Position numbers and translations under genes: made by a program. The notes below the pieces were generated by a model that had not been told where the DNA came from, did no database searches, and was given only the letters and a program-made list of their open reading frames with translations. DNA of 64,000 nucleotides from contig NZ_JACSMA010000005.1 in assembly GCF_018618415.1 (NCBI RefSeq), positions 1 to 64,000 on the forward strand. Reading direction: 5' to 3'. Below, piece by piece: positions 56,249-64,000 of this stretch (positions are counted from its first letter, which is position 1; each line of letters begins with the position of its first letter). This DNA is from Exiguobacterium sp. s146 (lineage in GTDB: Bacteria; Bacillota; Bacilli; Exiguobacteriales; Exiguobacteriaceae).

Positions 56249-58219
56249 ATGTTTCAAGGAGTGATTATTATCAAATTTATCAATCAAGTATTCAATGGCA
56301 TCGATTCGATGACGGAACATGGATTGACCCCACGCGAGGGACAAGAGAACCTTATGTTGGACATCGCCCAGGCGATGGAAGAGAACCAGGTGCTCATCGC
56401 GGAGGCGGGGGTCGGGATCGGTAAATCCTTCGCCTATCTCATGCCGGGACTGATTCGAAGTTGGCAGACCGGGAAGCCCCTCATCGTCTCTTCGTCCTCT
56501 ATACAACTGACCGAGCAACTCGTCTCGGACGTAGAGAAGGTAGGTCAAATCCTTTCGAAGCCATTTACCTACACGGTAGGGAAGGGGCGCACCAACTATT
56601 CTTGCTTCAAGAGATATGAGTCCGGTTCGAGTCGTTTCAAGAAAGACTTTTCAAGTATCGGGGCGTTGCAAGAGGCCTGGGGCGGGGAAGAATTGACTCC
56701 TTCTGAGAAGAGGGGCCTACAGGTGGAGTCCTGCCTGTTCAACCGATGTGAGCTCAGACATGCATGTGAATTCTACACCATGAGACAACGCCTCGCGGGA
56801 CGAGGAGGGTCCTCGGTAGATTGTCTCATCGTGAACCATAACCTGCTCGTCGAAGACCTGAGGCAGAAGCTCTCCGGTCGCAAAGGACTCATCGAGGAAG
56901 GGCACGCCACCGTCATAGACGAGGCTCATAAGTTCGAGGACGTCGTGAGGGACGCGCTGAATACGAAATTGAGCCATCATGACGTCAAAAAGCTGAGACG
57001 ACTTGTCGAAGATGTCCGGTTGAAGCGATTTGACATCGTGTCACTCGAACGAGACCTGCTCGACCTGTTCGATACATTCTATACCTACCTTTCCTCGAAG
57101 TACGGCAGGGAGGCAGAATATGTGCTCGATAACCGGCTCGATATCGCGGATGTCGTGCACGGTACACGGGAAATGATGAATAAGGTTCTTATTAATCTAG
57201 GTGCACTCCTGGAGGCGCTGACTTATCACGATTATGACGATTCGAGAGAGGACCTGTATGAGGAGACGGTCACGCTCGCCGAGACATTCCATACATATTT
57301 GGATTCGTTGTTGACGGAACGGTCAGTGTACTGGGCGGTCTATGAGCGAGAATTCAGTCGGAGAGGCTTGTTCCTCTGCAGCGCTCCGAAAAACATCGAT
57401 AAGTTCATACAGAAATTGTTGTTCGGACGAGGGAACTCGGTGATTTTGACATCTGCCACGCTTGGTACGGGAGACAAGACGACGGATTTGAAAAAATATT
57501 ATGGGTATCAAAGGAGGACGCTAGGTCTGCCGGTGCGCACCGAATACAGTGATCCACAACCCTCCCCATATGACTATAAGAGCAATACACGTCTTTATGT
57601 GCCAAGGGAGGAAATCGACGTGAGAACGGATGAGTCAATCGAGTCGATCGCCTCAGAAATCAAACGGCTGGCCGATGTGTTCGAAGGCAAGACTTTGGTG
57701 TTGTTCACCTCGAAACGCCAACTCGACCAGGTCGACCTGTTGCTACAGGATAAGAGCCAAGACGCGGCGTGGACTTTGATGAGACAAGACGGAACAAAGT
57801 CTGTCCGAACGCTCCAAAAAGAGTTCACGGACGGGGGCGGCAAGGTCCTCTTCGCGACGGGATCCTTCTGGGAGGGCGTTAATATCAAAGGGAATGCGCT
57901 CTCCTGTCTCATTGTCGTTAGATTGCCATATCCGGTACCTGACCCTGTGATTCAACATAAGACCACTTTGATACCTGGGACTGTCGAAGATGAGATGATG
58001 ATTAAACTGAAGCAAGGAACCGGTCGGCTCATCCGATCAGAGGAAGACATGGGTGTGGTCGCAATATTGGACAGCAGGATCATCCGACGGCCTGAAATCC
58101 TAAGCTCCTTGGCGTTCGGTCCGATGCTTCGCGACCTTCAGGACGTAGAAGCATTCGTTGAAGGTGAGATGAATCATTATCTTGATTCAAAAAAAATCAC
58201 CACCATGGTCGAATACTGA
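56249..58219 (+). CDS. DinG/XPD-like Fe-S helicase
   Basis: A 656-residue SF2 helicase. Walker A is EAGVGIGKS (52-60), DEAH is at 224-227, and four cysteines (119, 162, 167, 173) sit between them at the place of the XPD/DinG Fe-S cluster. C-terminal motifs include GNSVILTSATLG, LVLFTSKRQLDQ, FWEGVNIKG and LKQGTGRLIRSEEDMG. It should unwind DNA 5' to 3' with ATP. No exonuclease domain is fused. The ATG at 56249 has only a weak GAG-containing site; AAGGAG overlaps codons 3-4, so a slightly later start is possible. First gene of the second half of the island. Confidence 0.85.
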   Translation: MFQGVIIIKFINQVFNGIDSMTEHGLTPREGQENLMLDIAQAMEENQVLIAEAGVGIGKSFAYLMPGLIRSWQTGKPLIVSSSSIQLTEQLVSDVEKVGQILSKPFTYTVGKGRTNYSCFKRYESGSSRFKKDFSSIGALQEAWGGEELTPSEKRGLQVESCLFNRCELRHACEFYTMRQRLAGRGGSSVDCLIVNHNLLVEDLRQKLSGRKGLIEEGHATVIDEAHKFEDVVRDALNTKLSHHDVKKLRRLVEDVRLKRFDIVSLERDLLDLFDTFYTYLSSKYGREAEYVLDNRLDIADVVHGTREMMNKVLINLGALLEALTYHDYDDSREDLYEETVTLAETFHTYLDSLLTERSVYWAVYEREFSRRGLFLCSAPKNIDKFIQKLLFGRGNSVILTSATLGTGDKTTDLKKYYGYQRRTLGLPVRTEYSDPQPSPYDYKSNTRLYVPREEIDVRTDESIESIASEIKRLADVFEGKTLVLFTSKRQLDQVDLLLQDKSQDAAWTLMRQDGTKSVRTLQKEFTDGGGKVLFATGSFWEGVNIKGNALSCLIVVRLPYPVPDPVIQHKTTLIPGTVEDEMMIKLKQGTGRLIRSEEDMGVVAILDSRIIRRPEILSSLAFGPMLRDLQDVEAFVEGEMNHYLDSKKITTMVEY

Positions 58220-58261
58220 TGTTCAGGGTCGAGGTACCTACAGTAGGATGGAGGATGAGAG

Positions 58262-58948
58262 ATGGTTCAAAAACTGATTGATTACTATCTAAAACGTTTG
58301 GAGCTTGAGCAAAAAGAGGAAGGGGGTATCTTTAAGAGGATACCCTCGATGCGAATGTTCGTCCTCTCGATTCTATTGAACCTCTCGGTCCTGGCATTCC
58401 CTGCCATCGTTCCTCGAATGGTAGAGAGCATGATAGCTCTCAGTCTGTGGTGCATCGCAATCGTGATGACATCTTACATGATGAGATACTACAATGACAT
58501 GTCTGATAGAAAACTCAAACAGGCGAGAGTCGAGCGATTCAAGCGGATGAAGGGTGTTGTGAGCGGTGTCCTCGAACACGACTATCACATCCATCGATCG
58601 ATCCATATCAGGGAGTTGGCAGATTTAGTCGCAAAGCGTGTTGCCCCACATGAGAATAGGTATTCATTGGACGCGGTGTACCTGACCGTGTTCATATCAT
58701 CATCGATTTCTATCTTGAACTCCACTGCAGAGCTGCAAGCGACCCTCAAGTTCTTGTTTGTCTTCAGCACATTGATTCTGTTTGTCTTCGTGCGGTATCT
58801 GGTCTCTTTTTTTGAGATCGTCTCGAACAAGAGATTTAGTCAACTCGGTGTGTTGCATGAAATCATGGAGGAACTATATGTGGAGAGATTGATTGAGGAG
58901 TCCCGGGTCGAGGACCAAGCTTCTCGACGAAGGGGACCGGGGGAATGA
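58262..58948 (+). CDS. Four-helix membrane protein of the helicase island
   Basis: A 228-residue protein starting behind GGATGGAGG. Two membrane helices lie at about 31-50 and 58-77, a cytoplasmic basic helical region at 80-135 (DRKLKQARVERFKRM), and two more helices at about 142-160 and 165-188. No family recognised. It is 42 bp after the helicase gene, on the same strand. Membrane proteins inside antiphage operons are often the effector that damages the envelope; that role is possible here but unsupported by a motif. Confidence 0.65.
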   Translation: MVQKLIDYYLKRLELEQKEEGGIFKRIPSMRMFVLSILLNLSVLAFPAIVPRMVESMIALSLWCIAIVMTSYMMRYYNDMSDRKLKQARVERFKRMKGVVSGVLEHDYHIHRSIHIRELADLVAKRVAPHENRYSLDAVYLTVFISSSISILNSTAELQATLKFLFVFSTLILFVFVRYLVSFFEIVSNKRFSQLGVLHEIMEELYVERLIEESRVEDQASRRRGPGE

Positions 58949-59104
58949 CGTGACTGAACCGGTGACATTGGAGGAGGGCATGGGTGTGACCATACCCTCC
59001 TATATTATGTGCGTTATTTTGGAAGGATGGCGAGTCTCGATGTCGAAAGGTATCGATGAGCCATATATCATTTGACGATATCAAATAATAGGGAGGTGCT
59101 CGGT

Positions 59105-62100
59105 ATGATAGATATGAAAGAAGTCTTGAATTACATCGAGGGCTCCACAGAGATAGAACATATGTTGACGACCGATTATGTTCGATACAGACATCCCTAC
59201 GTGCAGCAGGGGACGAAGAATCGTAGCGCGCCCCTTTTCACCACGGTACTATATGAGATGATTCTGGAGAAGCGGAGTCTACCTCGCTGTACGGAGTTCG
59301 AGGAAAAGTTCGTCGGCGATTACTTTCCCGGATCGAACCGTGAATCGGCAAAGAGTCAGGCCAATCTCGCCTACAAGGCGCTATTGACAGACATACACTT
59401 CTATTTCATTTTGCAGGAGACGGGAATCTTCGACTCGGTCGAGATGAGCCTTACCCATGACGTGTTCATGAAAAGTGACATCTTGCTGGGGTCCGGAGAT
59501 TTCTCCATGGGTCTTCAACTATTCTCGGGTGACGCCGCATATGAAAGGACCAAGAGACTGTCATTAAAACGAATCGAATCCTTCACCTCCTACCCGATAC
59601 ATCTCTTTCGTTTGAAGTCGAGGAAGAACTGGAAGGATGCTGAAGGAAAAGCGTTGTCGCTATACGAAGAGGAGGACGCCTATGAAATCTTTGGAATCAT
59701 GCAAGGGCATGAGGCAGGGATAGAAATGGACCTCGTCCCCGAGAAGGGGGTGGACCGGTACGCCCTTCATGAAGAAGAACACGCTATAAAAGAGACCGAC
59801 AGAACGAATGCACCGCGTCACTCAATCGTCTTCGGAGGAGACGTATCACCCTCGGTCATCGACTCGATGAGGATACGAGGAATCAAGGTCTATCACATCC
59901 CTGTGAACATCTCGGGCATCACCCCGTTCACTATCAATGATGGTGTTGGCCACCAAAGATATGCGAGCTATCTCAAGGAGCACGGTCATCTGGCGAACCG
60001 GTTCAACTACGACCAATATGTGGTGGAACACGCGGACATCGACGAGAGCATCACCATCAATGCGGGTGCGGGGAGCGGGAAGACGACGACACTCATCGCG
60101 AGAATCTTGTTTCTTCTAAATACCGGTGCAATCAAACACCTGGGAGAGGTTGCCATGATCACCTTCACGAACGAGGCGGTCAACAATATGGAGGCGGCAC
60201 TTGCCAAAGAACTCGTCCGACTGACAAGGCAGACCGGTGACACAAGGTTCTTGAAATACTTGAACGAGTTGCGCAGGATGGACATCTTGACGATTCCCTC
60301 ATTCGCGAAAAATATCTTGAACCAATATGGACAGCATATCGGTCTGGGCTCGAACGTGAGAATCAGTGGAATGACCATGGAGAGGAGGATGCTCATCGAT
60401 GAGGTGATAGACGAGAAGTTCCGTGGTACCAATATCCAAGATGTCTTCTCGGGACTGTGGTATTATCGCGTCCGTGAGTTTGTCGAGAAGCTATGGGACA
60501 AATTTGAACAGAAAGGTCTCATTCATGAGGAACTTGAAAGGATGGACTCACCTAAAAATGAGCTCATCAGTTCGTTCGTCGCCACTGTCATCGATTCCGA
60601 TAAGAGGCTCGACGAGCTCAAGAAGGTTTCAGATATCCTCGGGGTTTCTGATTTGACCCGGTACCTAAAGCGACTCGTTGCAGTCGACGCACCTCTCTTT
60701 GAGATGTCAGAACGATACAAGTATCTTCTTGTCGACGAGTTCCAAGACACAGACATCTCTCAAATATCGTTCATCGCGAATCTTGTCGCTTCGACGGATA
60801 TTCGACTCATTGTGGTGGGGGATGTCAAACAAGGGATCTATAGATTCCGTGGGGCGGACTCTTCAGCCTTCACTGTCCTGCAATCCACTCTGGCGAACAA
60901 AGGGGCGCGACCACAGACGAGATATCAACTCGACGAGAACTTCCGTTCATCGAAGCGGCTCGTAGAGATGATGGAAAATCATTTTGTCGCATGGCGCTCT
61001 TGTGGACTGTTGCCGGGGGACGATGGGGCGATGTTTTCGCGGAAGATGGTTGAGGATCGAGGGGATGCGTTCTTCACATTGAAAGATGGAAGTGTCGACA
61101 TGGATGAAATCAAGTCGCGATATGACGAGCTCCCTGAGAATTCGGTGCTGGCGATACTCGTACGCGAGAACTCCCAGGCCGAAGAAATCGGGAAGAAGTT
61201 GAGGCAAGACGGCAGGATAAAGAATTATGAGGTGAGGATGGATGGGACGCTCTTCCTTTCAGAAGCCGCCAAAGACCTACTGATTCTGTTGGGGTCTTGG
61301 ATTTTTCCTAAGGACAAGAAGTTGATTTTCTCGCTCGATGGGACCGCCTTCTCGTTTCCGTCCGATCCGGTCAGGGTTAGAAGAGTAGGGGTGGAGGATG
61401 GGCAGGAGAGAATCGTGGCAGAAGAACATGTTGTCTATTTGGACAACATATGGTCTGAGGCACAGGTGAAAATGAAGCACCACCCCCTCCTGCCCGTCAT
61501 CGACCATTTCCTCGAGAACTCCCGGCACTTGGAAAACTTACGTGGTGCGGGTGTTCCAGAGGCCGAGGTGAAGAAGTACGAGCTGAACATACAAAAAATC
61601 TTGTTGCTGGCCCACGAGAAGTTCGCAGACGAACCCTTGGACATCTTGAAACTCTACAACTGGCTGGATATCCAAGTCTCCACCAATCGGGAGGACGACG
61701 AGGCTGATATCGAGGACTGGAGTTTCGAAGGGAACATCGTAAGGGTGCTGACGGTACACCGTTCGAAAGGACTACAGTTCGACACGGTCATGATTCCCTA
61801 CACCTCGAAAAACATGGTGAAAGGGAGCCACGGTGACGGGAGTGATATCATCGTCTTTGCCGACGAGACGGGTGACATCGAGTATAGTTGGCGATTCGTC
61901 GACCAGGCTGCAAAAATAGACTTTATGACGGAGAACTATTTTTTGCTCAAGAAAGAGGAGGACGAGGAACAAATCAAAGAGGAATGCAGACTGCTCTATG
62001 TGGCCATGACGAGAGCGATATCCAGAATATTTGTCTATGAATACGACAAGGCGAAGGAAAATGACCCCCCACGTACCTGGGGAGACCTTTTACGGATGGG

Positions 62101-62122
62101 AGGACGCGAAGATGGGCTATAA
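59105..62122 (+). CDS. UvrD/AddA-like helicase with unassigned N-terminal domain
   Basis: The start is the ATG at 59105 behind GGGAGG, giving 1005 residues. Residues 1-310 are not part of a standard UvrD helicase; they contain KSDILLGSGDFSMGLQLF (123-140), which resembles the D...(E/Q)xK region of PD-(D/E)XK nucleases, though no clear Lys follows. Residues 310-1000 are an SF1A helicase: AGAGSGKTT (320-328), LLVDEFQDTD, VVGDVKQGIYRFRGAD, YQLDENFRSS, LTVHRSKGLQFD and LLYVAMTRA. There is no C-terminal nuclease as in AddA. Its end overlaps an AddB-like gene, suggesting an AddAB-type complex. Confidence 0.85.
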   Translation: MIDMKEVLNYIEGSTEIEHMLTTDYVRYRHPYVQQGTKNRSAPLFTTVLYEMILEKRSLPRCTEFEEKFVGDYFPGSNRESAKSQANLAYKALLTDIHFYFILQETGIFDSVEMSLTHDVFMKSDILLGSGDFSMGLQLFSGDAAYERTKRLSLKRIESFTSYPIHLFRLKSRKNWKDAEGKALSLYEEEDAYEIFGIMQGHEAGIEMDLVPEKGVDRYALHEEEHAIKETDRTNAPRHSIVFGGDVSPSVIDSMRIRGIKVYHIPVNISGITPFTINDGVGHQRYASYLKEHGHLANRFNYDQYVVEHADIDESITINAGAGSGKTTTLIARILFLLNTGAIKHLGEVAMITFTNEAVNNMEAALAKELVRLTRQTGDTRFLKYLNELRRMDILTIPSFAKNILNQYGQHIGLGSNVRISGMTMERRMLIDEVIDEKFRGTNIQDVFSGLWYYRVREFVEKLWDKFEQKGLIHEELERMDSPKNELISSFVATVIDSDKRLDELKKVSDILGVSDLTRYLKRLVAVDAPLFEMSERYKYLLVDEFQDTDISQISFIANLVASTDIRLIVVGDVKQGIYRFRGADSSAFTVLQSTLANKGARPQTRYQLDENFRSSKRLVEMMENHFVAWRSCGLLPGDDGAMFSRKMVEDRGDAFFTLKDGSVDMDEIKSRYDELPENSVLAILVRENSQAEEIGKKLRQDGRIKNYEVRMDGTLFLSEAAKDLLILLGSWIFPKDKKLIFSLDGTAFSFPSDPVRVRRVGVEDGQERIVAEEHVVYLDNIWSEAQVKMKHHPLLPVIDHFLENSRHLENLRGAGVPEAEVKKYELNIQKILLLAHEKFADEPLDILKLYNWLDIQVSTNREDDEADIEDWSFEGNIVRVLTVHRSKGLQFDTVMIPYTSKNMVKGSHGDGSDIIVFADETGDIEYSWRFVDQAAKIDFMTENYFLLKKEEDEEQIKEECRLLYVAMTRAISRIFVYEYDKAKENDPPRTWGDLLRMGGREDGL

Positions 62123-64000
62123 AGTCATGACCTATGAGACGCCTGAACAGCTGATGCATCCGGCATCTCGGTTCGGTCCTTATCGAGATGCCATCCACAT
62201 CACGGCAACGAATTCCTTGAGGGATGGCATGGAAGAGAGTAGCAATGAATTGTTCCGCTGGTTTCATAACCCTGTGATTTCTTTTGCGGATCTGTCAAGG
62301 GTGATGGGGGGAGGTTGGTATCGCCCTGGCACGGAGCTTCATCAGTTCGTTCTCCTCTCTGAGGCATTGCGTCTGCATGTTGAACAGGGGCATGTCGAAC
62401 ATCTTGATATCCACAGCGCCGTCGACAAGAATCAAGGCCAGCTCTTGTCGACCATGAGGACGCTAAGGGAAGCTGGTGTCGAATCGGACAATCTTTCCTT
62501 TCCCAGAGACCAGGTTTCGATGGAGGAGAAGACCTTCGTAAGGCTCTATGGTGCGATGGAGACATCCGGTGCGTTCAAAAAGTTTGATGATTGGATGACG
62601 AGGTTCGATGAGGACATCATCGGATGTTTCACAGACCTGCTCGAAGAGGCTTTGACGGAGAGGGGCAAGACGCATCCCCATATCCTCCATGGTGGGTCAG
62701 GGGTGGGACTCGGCGGTGATTCAGACTTAAGGGGTCTCGTGGAACGAAGATTCGCGCAACAGAAAAAAATCGTTCTCCATGGATTTTACTTCCTCCTACC
62801 GATACAGAAAAAAATCTTTGACATGCTAAGCCGAGAGGTCGAGGTAATCCACGTAGTGAATCACGTCGACGGCTTCAAGCGTGGCTTCGAACCCATCGAG
62901 CGATTCCTTGATTTCTCGAACACACCAAGTGAGAAGGCGTTGGATATCCCGTATCCGGTCAACATGCACGCCAAGCGCTATCTCGAGGCATTGAACGGAA
63001 GGTTCGAGGAGGGAGAGGAGAGCAAGGGTGAGGTCTATCGTTTCAAGAACCTCTATCAATTCAAGGAGTACGCGAGAAGAGATACACATCATCTGGTTTC
63101 ACCGAAAGCCCATAAGATACGGGGATACATGTCTGACCTGGACGAGATGGGGAGGCAGCAGTTGTCCCGTTACCCGTTCGGACGTTTCTTGCTTGATATC
63201 CACAGGCTGAACAATGGTCGATATGACACAAGGTCTGATTCGTATATAAGTTCCGAGAACCTCTCCATCGAACGGATCCAGCGTATCTTCCAATCAGGAT
63301 TCCTCCTCATCGATGGTGTCCAGGCGACATGTTACTTGAGACCGTTAATCAGGGTATCGAGGCTACTCGAACGAGAAAAAGAGTTTGATGGATGGACTCG
63401 AAAGTTGGACGAGTTGATTTCAATCAAAGAGGATATAGAACAAAGATTACGGGCAAAACATAGTGAGTTTGATGGTGATTTGGACCATAGACTATACGCA
63501 CGTCCCCACGAGATGATAAGCCATCTGAATGTGAGCATCGAGGAAATCGAGGCGATCAAGAAAGGTTTACAGGTCATCCGAGAACTCTATCAAAAATTGT
63601 TCAAAGATGAGCGTGCGAACATCAAAGACTACGTTGAGGTACTGGATGATCATATCACTGGTGAAATCATGCCCGGTCTTCAAAATGCGGCGGATAAAAG
63701 AATCGCGGAGGAAGTGAGGGATTCTCTAAAAGAGCTACAGGATAGTCCTTTGGAGGCAGTGGACCGACGTGACCTTGTGAGGGGACTCGAGTTCTTCTTG
63801 GCTGGAAGACCAGAAGAAGATGGGTATGAATCTGAGGTCAACGGACGTGAACAAGGTCAGAAGGGGGATCTCGTCAAAGCGATGCTCAACAGTGACGGGT
63901 TGCAGTTCTCTCAGAAGCGCCAAATCCACTTCTGTGTGATGGATCAGAAATCATTCCCATATACGCAGTCGATGAGTCTTTGGCCGCTGAAACCTGAGCG
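62112..64000 (+). CDS. AddB/RexB-like helicase-nuclease subunit (partial)
   Basis: The ATG at 62112 overlaps the UvrD-like gene by 11 bp. The frame stays open to the window edge (at least 629 residues). Pieces such as VEQGHVEHLDIHSAVDKNQGQLLSTMRTL, KIVLHGFYFLLPIQKKIFDMLSREVEVIHVVNHVDGFKRGFEPIERFLDF and, near the edge, LQFSQKRQIHFCVMDQKSFPYTQSMSLWPLKPE follow the inactivated-helicase half of AddB-like proteins. In those proteins a PD-(D/E)XK nuclease with Fe-S cysteines comes next; that part lies outside the window. There is no Walker A at the N-terminus. Pairing with the UvrD-like gene supports an AddAB-like complex. Confidence 0.6.
   Translation, partial: MGYKVMTYETPEQLMHPASRFGPYRDAIHITATNSLRDGMEESSNELFRWFHNPVISFADLSRVMGGGWYRPGTELHQFVLLSEALRLHVEQGHVEHLDIHSAVDKNQGQLLSTMRTLREAGVESDNLSFPRDQVSMEEKTFVRLYGAMETSGAFKKFDDWMTRFDEDIIGCFTDLLEEALTERGKTHPHILHGGSGVGLGGDSDLRGLVERRFAQQKKIVLHGFYFLLPIQKKIFDMLSREVEVIHVVNHVDGFKRGFEPIERFLDFSNTPSEKALDIPYPVNMHAKRYLEALNGRFEEGEESKGEVYRFKNLYQFKEYARRDTHHLVSPKAHKIRGYMSDLDEMGRQQLSRYPFGRFLLDIHRLNNGRYDTRSDSYISSENLSIERIQRIFQSGFLLIDGVQATCYLRPLIRVSRLLEREKEFDGWTRKLDELISIKEDIEQRLRAKHSEFDGDLDHRLYARPHEMISHLNVSIEEIEAIKKGLQVIRELYQKLFKDERANIKDYVEVLDDHITGEIMPGLQNAADKRIAEEVRDSLKELQDSPLEAVDRRDLVRGLEFFLAGRPEEDGYESEVNGREQGQKGDLVKAMLNSDGLQFSQKRQIHFCVMDQKSFPYTQSMSLWPLKPE

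Overview
The window reads as part of a large conjugative plasmid from a Gram-positive bacterium of the Bacillota. Ribosome-binding sites are strong AGGAGG types, lipoprotein signals are of the Bacillus kind, the transfer genes are of the Firmicute type IV secretion kind, and the backbone has moderate to high GC. Exiguobacterium or a close relative is my best guess, but that is inference: no 16S rRNA or other marker gene is present. I see no rRNA, tRNA, CRISPR array or complete insertion sequence.

Layout. Positions 1-4.5 kb hold a partial membrane protein, a DNA-binding protein under a long inverted-repeat operator, a secreted EF-hand nuclease lipoprotein, two small unknowns, and a secreted ComEC-like metallo-beta-lactamase with its DUF3006 partner. 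Positions 4.6-6.0 kb hold a macrolide 2'-phosphotransferase behind a short leader peptide and an attenuator. Positions 6.0-22.7 kb form one long minus-strand transfer region: an ArdC-type antirestriction protein, a MobP-type relaxase with a small accessory protein and a candidate oriT, a VirB8-like protein, a cell-wall hydrolase, VirB4, VirB3-like and VirB6-like proteins, VirD4, a pilin-like protein and an XRE regulator.

Positions 22.7-31.6 kb are an AT-rich island. It carries a second XRE regulator, a secreted protein of unknown role, a ubiquitin-like conjugation operon (ubiquitin-like protein, ThiF/E1 fusion, DUF6527) divergent from an XRE-ImmA/IrrE-like regulator, a toxin-antitoxin pair and an OLD-family ATPase-nuclease. 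A tyrosine recombinase follows at 31.65 kb, next to inverted repeats that could be its site. Then come a UPF0489 protein, a decayed gene and a small membrane protein. Positions 34.8-39.2 kb carry three minus-strand genes: two unknown proteins and a MutH/Sau3AI-like protein bracketed by two copies of one GC-rich palindrome.

The plasmid core lies at 39.4-46.5 kb. It has two candidate replication proteins on either side of nine 33-bp iterons, a parS-like site, a cluster of palindromes and two tandem ParA/partner pairs. From 46.5 kb to the end of the window runs the most interesting part. It contains an 858-residue multi-HTH protein, a ParB/Srx-fold protein translationally coupled to a phospholipase D-SNF2 helicase, a truncated copy of the ParB/Srx gene, an inverted type IV restriction cassette (AspBHI-N-like plus HNH), a DinG-like Fe-S helicase, a four-helix membrane protein, a UvrD/AddA-like helicase with an unusual N-terminal domain, and an AddB-like protein that runs off the window. 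No DNA methyltransferase is visible anywhere. I read this cluster as a candidate undescribed multi-helicase antiphage or DNA-processing system, built from known folds in an arrangement I do not recognise.
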